Below, in pieces: positions 19,706 through 28,086 of a stretch of 34,882 nt of DNA. The stretch lies in assembly GCA_002863085.1 (NCBI GenBank), contig PKDT01000023.1:1-34882 (forward strand), written 5' to 3'. The position numbers and the translations under genes are program-made. Source of the stretch: Flavobacteriales bacterium (GTDB taxonomy: Bacteria > Bacteroidota > Bacteroidia > Flavobacteriales > TMED113). Below the pieces are notes generated by a model. It had not been told where the DNA came from and did no database searches. It worked only from the letters and a program-made list of their open reading frames with translations. Positions within the stretch are counted from its first letter, which is position 1. Every line of letters starts with the position of its first letter.

Positions 19706-21013
19706 CTATTTTTTTCTAAAAAATAATTGAATAGGAACTCCTTTGAAGTCAAATTTTAATCTAATCTTATTTTCCAAAAATCTTTTATAACTTTCTTTGA
19801 CATATTGTGGAAGATTGCAGAAAAATATGAACGTTGGCTTCTTACTTGGTAGCTGAGTGATGTATTTAATTTTAACATATTTTCCTTTCACAGAGGGTGG
19901 CGGTGTAATCGAAATTATTTCCAATAAATACCTGTTTAAGGATCCTGTAGACACTCTGAATTTCATTCTTTTGTAAACATTCATAGCCTCATCCATAATT
20001 TTCAAAATTCTTTGTTTTTCAGTAGCTGAAACAAATAAAACTTCAACATCTGTAAACGGTGCAATTTTGTGACTTATTTCTTCAATAAATTGTTGAGTAG
20101 AGTTTTTCGACTTATCAATTAAATCCCACTTGTTAACAACGATAACTAAGCCTTTATTATTTTTTTGAATTAAATCAAATATCTTTTGATCTTGAGCTTC
20201 AAAACCCCTGGTAGCGTCTATTAATAATATTACAACATCTGAGTTTTCAATTGAACGAATAGCTCTAAGTACTGAGTAATATTCAACATCTCCTTGTACT
20301 TTATTTTTTTTTCGAATTCCAGCTGTATCAACTAAGTTCAGATTATGGCCATATTTATTAAATAATGAATCAACTGCATCTCTAGTTGTGCCAGCTATGT
20401 CAGTTACAATATTTTTTTCTTCGTCAAGTAAAGAATTAATCAAAGAAGATTTTCCCGCATTAGGACGACCTACAACAGAAATTCTTGGTAAGCTATCTGT
20501 AATAGGATATTTTTTTTCCTTATCTAAATATTTTACTAATTCGTCAAGTAAATCACCTGTGCCGCTTCCGTTGATAGATGAAATTGAAAAAAAATCTCCA
20601 AATCCTAATTTGTAAAATATTGAGGCATCATAAAGATGTAAACCATCGTCAACCTTGTTTACAACTAATATTACTTTTTTTGAATATTTTTTTAACATTT
20701 TTGAAATCAGATCATCCAGGTCTGTTATACCACTTTGAACATCAACAACAAATAAAATTAAGGTACACTCATCTATTGCAGATTTTACGTGTCTTCTTAT
20801 TTCTTTTTCAAATTTATCATTTGATGACGACGTGTAACCTCCGGTGTCAACTAACGAAAAAGTTACACCGTTCCAATCTGTTCTTGAATAGTGTCTATCT
20901 CTAGTAACACCACTTTCATTATCGACTATGGCTTGTTTTTTTTGTATTAACCTATTAAACAGTGTCGACTTACCTACATTTGGTCTACCTACTATAGCTA
21001 CTAAATTACCCAT
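19706..21013 (-). CDS. der: Ribosome biogenesis GTPase Der (EngA)
   Basis: A 435-residue double GTPase needed for 50S assembly. First G domain: GRPNVGKS at 9-16, DTGG at 56-59, NKVD at 119-122. Second G domain: GRPNAGKS at 182-189, DTAG at 229-232, then NKWD. A C-terminal KH-like domain covers about 350-435 and ends in a basic FFRKK. Length and order match the family. It starts 5 nt after the era stop, so era-der form an operon. Convergent with metK. Confidence 0.98.
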   Translation of the reverse strand: MGNLVAIVGRPNVGKSTLFNRLIQKKQAIVDNESGVTRDRHYSRTDWNGVTFSLVDTGGYTSSSNDKFEKEIRRHVKSAIDECTLILFVVDVQSGITDLDDLISKMLKKYSKKVILVVNKVDDGLHLYDASIFYKLGFGDFFSISSINGSGTGDLLDELVKYLDKEKKYPITDSLPRISVVGRPNAGKSSLINSLLDEEKNIVTDIAGTTRDAVDSLFNKYGHNLNLVDTAGIRKKNKVQGDVEYYSVLRAIRSIENSDVVILLIDATRGFEAQDQKIFDLIQKNNKGLVIVVNKWDLIDKSKNSTQQFIEEISHKIAPFTDVEVLFVSATEKQRILKIMDEAMNVYKRMKFRVSTGSLNRYLLEIISITPPPSVKGKYVKIKYITQLPSKKPTFIFFCNLPQYVKESYKRFLENKIRLKFDFKGVPIQLFFRKK

Positions 21014-21018
21014 GAGTT

Positions 21019-21894
21019 TTAGTTGTATCCGAATTTTTTTAATTGTAACTTTTTATTTCTCCAATTTTTGGAAACTTTAACGTATAAACCTAAAAATATT
21101 TTTTTGTTAAAAAAATTTTGTAGTGATTTCCTTGCACTTGAACCAATTGCGTTAATAGCTATACCTTTTTTACCAATGATGATTGCCTTCTGAGATTCTC
21201 TTTCAACATAAATAGTCGCTTCAATCTTTAATAACTTGGTTTTGTTCTCAAATGAATCAACTTCAACTTCTGTGGAGTAAGGTACCTCTTGTTTATACCT
21301 TTCCATGATTTTCTCTCTAATAATCTCAGATGAAATAAATCTCTCAGATTTGTCTGTCAAAGTATCCTTTGGAAAATAAGCTGGAGAATTGGGTAAAATT
21401 TTTACTAACTCTTCTAAAATAAGTTTAGTATTAAACTTTGTTTTCGCTGAAATTGGAAAAATATGAGAATTTGGAATTTTTTTTGACCAGTAACTAATTC
21501 TTTCAATTACTAGTTCTTGAGAAACTAGATCAATTTTATTAATTAGGAGAAATACTGGTGTCTTATTTTTTTTTAGTTTAAGAGAGAAATCAGAATTTTT
21601 TAACTCCACTTCGTTGCAGTCAACCATGTAAATAATAACATCAGCATCCTCAATTGAATTACTAACAAAATTCATCATAGAATTATGAAGATTGTGGTGA
21701 GGTTTAATTATTCCTGGGGTATCTGAAAATACAATCTGGTAATCTTCACTACTGACTATTCCTAATATTCTATGCCTTGTAGTTTGAGCTTTATTAGTGA
21801 TAATAGATAGCCTTTCTCCTACAAGCTCATTCATCAAAGTTGATTTACCAACATTTGGATTTCCTATAATTGTAACAAAACCAGATTTATGCAT
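21019..21894 (-). CDS. era: GTPase Era
   Basis: A 291-residue GTPase that binds the 3' end of 16S rRNA and helps 30S maturation. G1 is GNPNVGKS at 11-18, G3 is DTPG at 58-61, and G4 is NKIDL. The C-terminal KH domain is clear: IIIGKKGIAINAIGSSARKSL. Length is normal (E. coli Era is 301). It is the first gene of the era-der pair and divergent from the initiator tRNA gene. Confidence 0.98.
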   Translation of the reverse strand: MHKSGFVTIIGNPNVGKSTLMNELVGERLSIITNKAQTTRHRILGIVSSEDYQIVFSDTPGIIKPHHNLHNSMMNFVSNSIEDADVIIYMVDCNEVELKNSDFSLKLKKNKTPVFLLINKIDLVSQELVIERISYWSKKIPNSHIFPISAKTKFNTKLILEELVKILPNSPAYFPKDTLTDKSERFISSEIIREKIMERYKQEVPYSTEVEVDSFENKTKLLKIEATIYVERESQKAIIIGKKGIAINAIGSSARKSLQNFFNKKIFLGLYVKVSKNWRNKKLQLKKFGYN

Positions 21895-21957
21895 GATAAC
21901 AAATATAGATAAACAACTTTGATACTTAGACTTTTAAACAATTAAAAAAAATAGTAT

Positions 21958-21965
21958 TATATTTG
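21958..21965 (+). promoter_or_regulatory. Candidate -7 element of the tRNA gene
   Basis: TATATTTG matches TAnnTTTG exactly and ends 3 nt before the tRNA's mature 5' base at 21969. If used, transcription would start at or within a few bases of the mature end. The expected -33 TTG is not seen. Confidence 0.4.
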
Positions 21966-21968
21966 CTA

Positions 21969-22041
<73 letters not shown>

Positions 22042-22043
22042 CA

Positions 22044-22071
22044 AAAAACCCTAACTTTTGTTAGGGTTTTT
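22044..22071. terminator. Bidirectional intrinsic terminator after tRNA-fMet
   Basis: Stem of 12 bp: AAAAACCCTAAC (22044-22055) pairs with GTTAGGGTTTTT (22060-22071) around a TTTT loop. It gives a T run on the plus strand after the tRNA and, read on the minus strand, a T run after the gene at 22051-22461. The last six codons and stop of that gene lie inside the hairpin. Confidence 0.8.
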
Positions 22072-22461
22072 CTTATCTAAAAATTTATTTTTTCTAAAAT
22101 TTTCTAAGATTTCATATAAAAAAAACAACATAGTAATTGTAATTAAAGGAAGAATGAGCCAGAAATTATTTTTACCATCGCTACTTATTATACCTAAAAG
22201 TGGAATTAAAACACAGAAAGCAAATAAGGCTAATAAAAAAAATTGTTGTTTTTTTTCAACGACCTCAACCACCTTATCTGCGTTTTGAGATCTTACAAGA
22301 CGCTTTATTGCATCTTGCATATCAACTCCATAGCTAGGATGTTTAGTTACAGAGCCGTCAACATCTTCCACAGTAACTATATACTTAAAATAACCACTGT
22401 ATGATTTTGATTCTTTAACGAGTTTACAATCTATGGCCTTTCTTCTTTTTAAATTAGACAT
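22051..22461 (-). CDS. Unrecognised small membrane protein, two C-terminal helices
   Basis: A 136-residue protein of unknown function. Residues 1-70 are soluble and charged (CKLVKESKSYSGYFKYIVTV, then DGSVTKHPSYGVDMQDAIKRLVR). Two hydrophobic segments follow at about 73-92 and 99-117, joined by a short DGKNN loop, and the tail is basic (KNKFLDKKNPNKS). The soluble part looks like a small beta-alpha domain facing the cytoplasm, by the positive-inside rule. It starts 6 nt after the trypsin gene's stop... the trypsin gene lies upstream on the same strand? No: read on the minus strand, the trypsin stop at 22468 is followed 6 nt later by this ATG at 22461, so cotranscription is likely. Its 3' end sits within the tRNA terminator. 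Confidence 0.75.
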   Translation of the reverse strand: MSNLKRRKAIDCKLVKESKSYSGYFKYIVTVEDVDGSVTKHPSYGVDMQDAIKRLVRSQNADKVVEVVEKKQQFFLLALFAFCVLIPLLGIISSDGKNNFWLILPLITITMLFFLYEILENFRKNKFLDKKNPNKS

Positions 22462-22467
22462 TTTAGA

Positions 22468-23769
22468 CTATTTAGAGTGATTAACAATTTTAATTTTTTG
22501 AAAAGTACCATCAGAATTTTGGTGCAAAATAAGTCCTGATTCCGGAAACTTTATATTTCTTCCAAAAATATCATAAAATAATTTGGTTTTATTGTATTCA
22601 CAATAATTCTCGATGATATTCAAACCATCGTCAGGATCACAAGCATCGCCTTGACCATCTCCATCAATGTCTTCTTGATCTGGATTATATATTCCGTAGC
22701 AATTATCACATGCATTCCCTACCCCATCATTATCGCTATCAGACTGGCTAGTATTTGCATCATAGGGACAATTATCCTCTTCGTCACATAAACTGTCTCC
22801 ATCAGAGTTATTTACACAATTACCGTCACAATCTAAGATAGGATTAGTTGAATATATACAACAATTATCTATTTCAGCAGAAGGATTGTAGTTACATGCG
22901 TTTTCATCCATACATCCTGAAATTAAATTTGTTGCATCACAAGAGGTACTGAGGTTTGCATTAACACACTGGTCTGTATTTGAACGAATCCAATTGATAT
23001 AGCTAGAAACCTTAGTATATACCCCTGGTCTTCCTGGTTGAGCACACCCAAGGCCCCAACTTGTTATTCCAGCAAGTAACCATGCAGTATTTTCAACATT
23101 TCTAACTGCTAGTGGACCACCACTGTCTCCCTGACATGAGTCCATGCCACCTTCAATTGATCCTGCAATAATTTCAGTAACCGGATTAACGTTAAGTTGC
23201 CAGCTTAAACCCGAATCATTGTAGTCAATTATTGGTACTTCTATATACTGCAAAATACTTGAACCAGATCCGTTTTGGGAGGTGTTTCCCCAACCGGTTA
23301 CTGTTGTCATTGCTCCAGGGTCTTGTGCCCCGTTGGCAACCTGATAAGAACAAATTAAGTCAATTGGCTGAACGTCTTGATTAAATTGTATGAGATCTGT
23401 TGTCCTTAGTAAAGCAATATCATTACCGTTACTTGCTGAACCGCCATATGACGGATGAACTATAACTTCAGAAATTTGATAATCGGTTCCGCCTGACCCA
23501 GATGAATATGAGCTACCAACATTAATCGTTACGTCTTCAGGATTTGCTACTTGATTTCCTTCCTCTAGGCAGTGGGCGGCCGTAATAAGCCAATACTCAT
23601 TAATTATTGAAGCTCCACACGAGTAGTAATAACCATTACCAGCAGAGACACTCAATGAGGCTTGCCAAGGATATTGAGAAATATCACAATCTTCACCACC
23701 AACAATATCGGATTGTGAAAAAACGAAATTGGAAATTAACACACATATTATTAAAATATACCTCATCAA
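22468..23769 (-). CDS. Exported trypsin-like serine protease (S1) with GCMD module and Ca-type repeats
   Basis: A 433-residue exported protease. Signal peptide MMRYILIICVLISNFVFS, then Q-S-D and the trypsin N-terminus I22-V-G-G. The triad is H66 (TAAHC), D117 (NDIALL) and S216 (GDSGG). D210, six residues before the Ser, sits at the bottom of the S1 pocket and predicts cleavage after Arg or Lys. The catalytic domain ends near 265. A tail follows: one GCMDENACNYNP module (~285-304), thrombospondin type 3-like acidic repeats (~312-380), and a final ~40 residues (FYDIFGRN, SGLILHQ) resembling the second half of a type A T9SS sorting domain without a clear YPNP. The D|IVGG junction is not a trypsin site, so self-activation in the usual way is unlikely. 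Confidence 0.93.
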   Translation of the reverse strand: MMRYILIICVLISNFVFSQSDIVGGEDCDISQYPWQASLSVSAGNGYYYSCGASIINEYWLITAAHCLEEGNQVANPEDVTINVGSSYSSGSGGTDYQISEVIVHPSYGGSASNGNDIALLRTTDLIQFNQDVQPIDLICSYQVANGAQDPGAMTTVTGWGNTSQNGSGSSILQYIEVPIIDYNDSGLSWQLNVNPVTEIIAGSIEGGMDSCQGDSGGPLAVRNVENTAWLLAGITSWGLGCAQPGRPGVYTKVSSYINWIRSNTDQCVNANLSTSCDATNLISGCMDENACNYNPSAEIDNCCIYSTNPILDCDGNCVNNSDGDSLCDEEDNCPYDANTSQSDSDNDGVGNACDNCYGIYNPDQEDIDGDGQGDACDPDDGLNIIENYCEYNKTKLFYDIFGRNIKFPESGLILHQNSDGTFQKIKIVNHSK

Positions 23770-23864
23770 AAAATGTTTTTTTTATAATACAAAAATAATG
23801 ATTTATTGCCTGAGTCTTCAAAATATAGAAAAAATGAATTCAAAAATTTAAATATTGATAAAAA

Positions 23865-24425
23865 TTACCTCCACTTAATGTTACATCCGATTGATGGTTT
23901 TGACGACTTTGGTATTTCCCTGTTCTTTAAAATTAAATCCAAAACATTAGTAATATCATTTCCATTGGGTTTATTTTTTTTACCGGGCCTTGAATCATCA
24001 TATTGTCCTCTGTATACACATTTTAATTCTTTATTAAAAATATTGAAATCCGGAGTACATGCAGCATTATATAATTTAGCTGTAGACTGTGACTCATCAA
24101 ACAAGTAAGGAAAACGAATACCATAGTTTTTAACCAGATCTATCATTTTTTCTGGAGAATCATCAGGGTAAGCAGAAATATCATTGGAATTTATGGCAAT
24201 GAAGGCTACAGACTTCTTCATATATATGTTTGAAATTTGAACTAATGAATTAAGTATGTGAACTACATATGGGCAATGATTACACATAAAAACTATAACG
24301 GTAGCGGTATTTGATTTGAGTTCATTAAGAGACTGATATTTATCTAAATGAGGGTTATAAAGATTAAAATGTGGGGCTTCAAAGCCCAACGGAATAATTT
24401 TTGAGGATGTTAAAACCATTTTCAA
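23865..24425 (-). CDS. Thioredoxin-fold protein (AhpC/TSA-like redoxin)
   Basis: A 186-residue redoxin-family protein with no signal peptide, so probably cytoplasmic. GFEAPHFNLYNPHLDKY at the N-terminus leads to the active-site stretch VIVFMCNHCPYV, with C48 and C51 in a CNHC arrangement. The segments VAFIAINSND and FPYLFDESQSTAKLYNAACTPDFN include the usual cis-Pro region. This subgroup is widespread, and its substrate is unknown; a thiol-disulfide oxidoreductase or peroxidase role is inferred from the fold. A 95-nt gap without any clear feature separates it from the trypsin gene on the same strand. Confidence 0.88.
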   Translation of the reverse strand: MKMVLTSSKIIPLGFEAPHFNLYNPHLDKYQSLNELKSNTATVIVFMCNHCPYVVHILNSLVQISNIYMKKSVAFIAINSNDISAYPDDSPEKMIDLVKNYGIRFPYLFDESQSTAKLYNAACTPDFNIFNKELKCVYRGQYDDSRPGKKNKPNGNDITNVLDLILKNREIPKSSKPSIGCNIKWR

Positions 24426-24514
24426 ATATAATTAATTAATTCGTTAAGTACTTTGGCACGCAATTTGATTCTATGTTAATATTGAAAACAATGTTTAACT
24501 TTAAATTCTTAAAT

Positions 24515-24853
24515 ATGAAAAAATTTACCCAATTCTCTTTAATAGGAACAATAGTACTATCATCGATGATAATCTCAAATGCACAAACAAAGGGACCAAT
24601 TTTGGCATCGAAATTAGAAACACCAGAAAATGTTGTTAAACAAAATATAAAAAAAAGATCGCAGATTTGGGTTAATGGCCAATGGAAGGTTGAAAATAAT
24701 AAATATGTATGGGTTAGTGGCCACTGGAAATCAAAAAAAGTTGGATATATTTATGTGGATGGTAAGTGGTCTAAAAGTTCAAACGGATGGAGTTGGACTG
24801 AAGGATACTGGAAACAAATTCCATTAAAAAAATGGATGAATCTATACGCATAA
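24515..24853 (+). CDS. Small exported WxxGxW-repeat protein
   Basis: A 112-residue exported protein. The ATG at 24515 is chosen over 24473 because it starts a good signal peptide (MKKFTQFSLIGTIVLSSMIISNAQ). The mature part has a short linker, then about three repeats built around W-x-x-G-x-W: IWVNGQWK, VWVSGHWK, IYVDGKWSK and WTEGYWKQ. This pattern matches the YXWGXW-type repeat proteins of the Gram-negative envelope, whose function is not established. It is divergent from the thioredoxin-fold gene and ends before a strong terminator. Confidence 0.85.
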   Translation: MKKFTQFSLIGTIVLSSMIISNAQTKGPILASKLETPENVVKQNIKKRSQIWVNGQWKVENNKYVWVSGHWKSKKVGYIYVDGKWSKSSNGWSWTEGYWKQIPLKKWMNLYA

Positions 24854-24892
24854 ACAAATAATTTTTAGTAAATAATTAATTTTTTCTATTCT

Positions 24893-24920
24893 AAGGGGAT
24901 ACTTTTGTGTCCCCTTTTTT
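24893..24920 (+). terminator. Intrinsic terminator
   Basis: Ten-base-pair stem AAGGGGATAC/GTGTCCCCTT with one T-G wobble, loop TTTT, and a terminal T run (24915-24920). It lies 39 nt after the WxxGxW protein stop. Confidence 0.85.
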
Positions 24921-24951
24921 CATTATATTGAATTAATATAAAGTAAAGAAG

Positions 24952-26103
24952 ATGAATGAAATTAATAATTATACTGCTACTACTTTATATGGTCTTGAGA
25001 AGGTACTATATGATGAGTTGACTCAAATTGGTGCATCAAGCATTGAAATTGGTAACCGTTGTGTTTATTTTTCTGGTGACAAGACAGTTTTATATAAATC
25101 AAATATGAATTTAAGAACTGCTCTAAAAGTTCTAAAAACTGAAAGAGTCTTCAACGCAAATAATGAAAAAATTCTTTATCATCAAGCATCTAAAATTAAA
25201 TGGGATAATATTTTTAACGTACATAATACTTTCAGTGTTAGTTCAACTGTGAATTCTAAATTTTTTAACCACAACAAATACACATCACTTGTTGTAAAGG
25301 ACGCAATTGTTGATCAATTTAAAAAATTTCATAACAATAGGCCTTCAGTTGATATTAAAAGTCCTGACTATAATATCAACTTACATATCACAAATAAGCA
25401 GTGTAGTATTTCTATTAATAGCTCTGGACAATCCCTTCACAAAAGAGGATATAGATTAAATCAATTCAAAGCCCCCATAAACGAAGTGCTAGCTGCGGGA
25501 ATAATTTTACTAAGTGGTTGGGATAAAAAAGTAAGCTTTATTGACCCTATGTGTGGATCTGGAACATTTTTAATTGAGGCTGCAATGATTGCAACAAACA
25601 AAGCTCCTAATTTAAAAAGAAAATCATTCGGTTTCAAAAAATGGAAAAATTTTGATATAAGTCTCTATGAAAAGATTAAACAAGATTTGAAAAAAGAAGA
25701 AAAACAATACGATAAGAATATTTACGGATTTGATATAGCTGCATCATCCGTTGCAATTTCCAGAAATAATTGTCAAAACTCAGGACTAGAAAAAATAATT
25801 AAAGTTGATGGGGCAAACTTTTTCAAATCACAAAATCATAACAATTGTTTTTTGATGTTCAACCCGCCATACGGAAGGAGAATAAGCTACAGACCTGATT
25901 ATTATAAAGAAATTGGTGATGTATTAAAACACAATTATCAAAACTCAACAGCCTGGATAATTAGCAGTGAAATTAATGAATTAAAAAAAATTGGTTTAAG
26001 GCCAAGTAGAAAAATTAAATTATTTAATGGCCAACTAGAATGTAGACTCATCAAATTTGACATGTACCCAGGTTCAAGTTCTAGTAAACTTCTAAGTGAG
26101 TAA
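24952..26103 (+). CDS. THUMP-domain SAM-dependent 23S rRNA (guanine-N2) methyltransferase, RlmL-like
   Basis: A 383-residue cytosolic enzyme. The N-terminal ferredoxin-like region YTATTLYGLEKVLYDEL and the THUMP domain (~50-155) position the RNA, and the Rossmann methyltransferase domain follows: SAM motif DPMCGSGTFLIEAAMIA from residue 198, then the catalytic NPPYG at 304-308. This corresponds to the N-terminal half of E. coli RlmL (m2G2445 of 23S rRNA), without the C-terminal RlmK half. The site it methylates is inferred from the family. The last 23 nt overlap the convergent CPBP gene. Confidence 0.92.
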   Translation: MNEINNYTATTLYGLEKVLYDELTQIGASSIEIGNRCVYFSGDKTVLYKSNMNLRTALKVLKTERVFNANNEKILYHQASKIKWDNIFNVHNTFSVSSTVNSKFFNHNKYTSLVVKDAIVDQFKKFHNNRPSVDIKSPDYNINLHITNKQCSISINSSGQSLHKRGYRLNQFKAPINEVLAAGIILLSGWDKKVSFIDPMCGSGTFLIEAAMIATNKAPNLKRKSFGFKKWKNFDISLYEKIKQDLKKEEKQYDKNIYGFDIAASSVAISRNNCQNSGLEKIIKVDGANFFKSQNHNNCFLMFNPPYGRRISYRPDYYKEIGDVLKHNYQNSTAWIISSEINELKKIGLRPSRKIKLFNGQLECRLIKFDMYPGSSSSKLLSE

Positions 26104-26806
26104 TGATCGATGTCACAAAATTATTAAACGAATGTAAAAATATAGGCAAGAGGATACTTCCGGACATAAGTCTAGCATATCCTAATAAAAGTGACATTGG
26201 AAATAATAAAAATACTATAATATAAAATCCATATTGGACATGTATAATGGAAAAAATAAATGAGCTAATCAATACTGCCCCATGTCCACCAATAAATGAT
26301 TTCTCAATTCCTTTAAACAAAAAACCCCTAAATAAAAGTTCTTCAAACATAGGTCCAAATAGAACAACTCCAAGATAAAAAAATATTAAATTGTTAGATT
26401 TAGTGTAACTATCCCTAACAAAGTCAGTATCAAAAAGATCTGGATAGGAATTCGAAATTAGTTCCATAATCAAAATAAGCGCAATAGTAAGAGATAAAAA
26501 TCTTAAACTAATTTTCCAACGCGGATAGTTAATGTTTAAATACTTTTTAAATTCAAAGTTTTTAATTTTTATGAAAAAATAGACGCAAATACATCCACAT
26601 ATTGAAGAAAAAAAAGAAATAACTCCTAAGTAATTGTAAGCTAGAGATTTCAAATCAACTACATAATCCGACTGAGTCTTTTGGATCAAAAACAATATCA
26701 TTGATTGAGCCAAAGTAAATGTAATAAAAATAATAAATGAAATTATTATCGTAGAATAGAGATTCCAAACAGATTTGTAATTATTTTTGTTTACAGACAT
26801 ACTCAA
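26081..26806 (-). CDS. CPBP-family intramembrane metalloprotease
   Basis: A 241-residue integral membrane protein with about six to seven helices. The family motifs are EELLFRG (E155, E156, R160), H189 in FSIIHV and H225 in FLHSFNN, the four sites that make up the active centre. Family members cleave prenylated CAAX proteins in eukaryotes; bacterial members take part in bacteriocin immunity, signalling and protein sorting. The substrate here is unknown. It diverges from a rhomboid gene with only 19 nt between start codons, and its 3' end overlaps the methyltransferase gene by 23 nt. Confidence 0.92.
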   Translation of the reverse strand: MSMSVNKNNYKSVWNLYSTIIISFIIFITFTLAQSMILFLIQKTQSDYVVDLKSLAYNYLGVISFFSSICGCICVYFFIKIKNFEFKKYLNINYPRWKISLRFLSLTIALILIMELISNSYPDLFDTDFVRDSYTKSNNLIFFYLGVVLFGPMFEELLFRGFLFKGIEKSFIGGHGAVLISSFIFSIIHVQYGFYIIVFLLFPMSLLLGYARLMSGSILLPIFLHSFNNFVTSIITHLEVY

Positions 26807-26825
26807 AAATAATTATTTTTAAATC

Positions 26826-27485
26826 ATGAGCGAAATAGATATAGAAAATAAAAAAATTTCACCAAAGACATTTTTTTTCCCTCTTTGCCTTTGCATTATC
26901 ATTTCGTTCATTAAATTAGTAGAAATAAAAAATGGTGTTAGCTTCCATACACTCGGTGTTTATCCTGGAAATTTTGATAAATTTTATGGTCTTTTTTTGT
27001 ATCCATTGATCCATAGCTCGACTAATCACTTATTTAATAACTTAATTCCATTATTTTTCCTGACTTCGGCTTTAATACATTTTTTTGACCGCCATGGTTA
27101 CTTAATTTTTTTTACAATTTATTTTTTTAGTGGACTATTACTTTTTATGATTGGAAGGGAAGTTTATCATATTGGAGCAAGTGGTATTATTTATGGTTTA
27201 GCATCTTTTTTATTTTTTAGTGGAATTATTAGAAATAATATTCAATTATTATCCTTTTCCTTATTAATTGTGTTTCTTTATGGGAGTATGGTGTGGGGTA
27301 TATTTCCAGGAACGGTTAAACCTAGTGTTTCATGGGAAGGACATTTAAGCGGGTCAATTATAGGTTTGATATTTTCAATTTTATTAAAAAACATTGGTCC
27401 TCAAAAAAAGAAATATGAATGGGATTATGAAGATGAAGATGAAGATGAAGGTGAAAATGAATACCATTACGAAATAGTTGAATAA
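26826..27485 (+). CDS. Rhomboid-family intramembrane serine protease
   Basis: A 219-residue membrane protease with about six helices. The catalytic dyad is S119 in GASG (117-120) and H173 in WEGHLSG; H68 and N72 in NHLFNN fit the oxyanion-side motif HxxxN. The C-terminal tail (~198-219) is cytoplasmic and strongly acidic (EDEDEDEGENE), an unusual ending. Rhomboids cut single-pass membrane proteins near the membrane surface. No partner is identifiable. A TATTTTTG element at 26782-26789 lies inside the first codons of the divergent CPBP gene and may serve as its promoter. Confidence 0.93.
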   Translation: MSEIDIENKKISPKTFFFPLCLCIIISFIKLVEIKNGVSFHTLGVYPGNFDKFYGLFLYPLIHSSTNHLFNNLIPLFFLTSALIHFFDRHGYLIFFTIYFFSGLLLFMIGREVYHIGASGIIYGLASFLFFSGIIRNNIQLLSFSLLIVFLYGSMVWGIFPGTVKPSVSWEGHLSGSIIGLIFSILLKNIGPQKKKYEWDYEDEDEDEGENEYHYEIVE

Positions 27486-27507
27486 TAATTAATATTTTTT
27501 AAATTTA
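27478..27507 (+). promoter_or_regulatory. Candidate Bacteroidota promoter (TTG-N19-TAAATTTA)
   Basis: TTG at 27478-27480 and TAAATTTA at 27500-27507 are separated by 19 nt, the spacing expected for the Bacteroidota -33 and -7 elements. The ATG of the MORN lipoprotein follows 13 nt later, giving a very short leader. The -33 box overlaps the last codons of the rhomboid gene. Confidence 0.5.
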
Positions 27508-27520
27508 CAGTCAAAAAACT

Positions 27521-28039
27521 ATGAGATTCACATATTTCTATTTGTTCATAATATCTTTAATTGGATGTCAATCCGAGAAAGTTGATAATGAAATTCTCAA
27601 TGGTCAGTACATTGAAAAAAATAAGGATGGGGTAGTAAAAGTTGTTGGTAATTTCAAAAATGACATCAGAGACGGAATGTTTATATACTTCGACAACAGA
27701 GGAAAACTAAACGCTCAAGAGAATTACAAAATGGACAAACTCCACGGAGAACAAATTACTATTCACACAACCGGAAAAGTAAAAAGCAAAACAAGTTACG
27801 AAAATGGAGTTAAAAACGGTAACTACTCAAAATTTTACAAAAACGGGAAGCTACAAGAGTCCGGATCTTTTATCAACGGAAAAAAAGATGGTGAAATCAT
27901 CTGGTATTACGATAACGGTGAAAGAAATATTCTATATACATATGATAATGGCATTCTCAATGGCCCAACAAAAATTTATGCAAAGGACGGTATGATTACT
28001 GAAGAAACCAATTATATTAATGGTATAAAAGATAATTAA
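27521..28039 (+). CDS. MORN-repeat lipoprotein
   Basis: A 172-residue predicted lipoprotein with lipobox LIGC and the lipidated Cys at 16. The mature part has about five to six MORN-like repeats of ~20-24 residues, each with a G-x-x-x-x-Y or F pattern: DGMFIYFDNRGKL, HGEQITIHTTGKV, NGNYSKFYKNGKL, DGEIIWYYDNGER, NGPTKIYAKDG. Such beta-hairpin repeats resemble YwqK-type proteins. The partner is unknown; it should sit on the periplasmic face of a membrane or on the cell surface. It may have its own promoter. Confidence 0.88.
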   Translation: MRFTYFYLFIISLIGCQSEKVDNEILNGQYIEKNKDGVVKVVGNFKNDIRDGMFIYFDNRGKLNAQENYKMDKLHGEQITIHTTGKVKSKTSYENGVKNGNYSKFYKNGKLQESGSFINGKKDGEIIWYYDNGERNILYTYDNGILNGPTKIYAKDGMITEETNYINGIKDN

Positions 28040-28045
28040 TTATCT
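28030..28045. terminator. AT-rich palindrome over the MORN gene stop codon
   Basis: AGATAATTAATTATCT is a perfect 16-bp palindrome with the TAA stop at 28037-28039 inside it. It resembles the AT dyad at 12810-12823. As a terminator the stem would be weak and no T run follows. Confidence 0.25.
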
Positions 28046-28086
28046 AACTACGTATGTTTAAGTTTTGTTATATTTTAGCAAATTAA

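Noticed and set aside
22051-22461. First thought that the small membrane protein gene was independent of the trypsin gene
   Set aside because: On the minus strand the trypsin stop codon (22468-22470) is only 6 nt before this ATG, so they are best read as one transcription unit with the trypsin gene first.
24473-24853. Longer start of the WxxGxW protein at 24473
   Set aside because: It puts 14 residues before a clean signal peptide beginning at the ATG at 24515.
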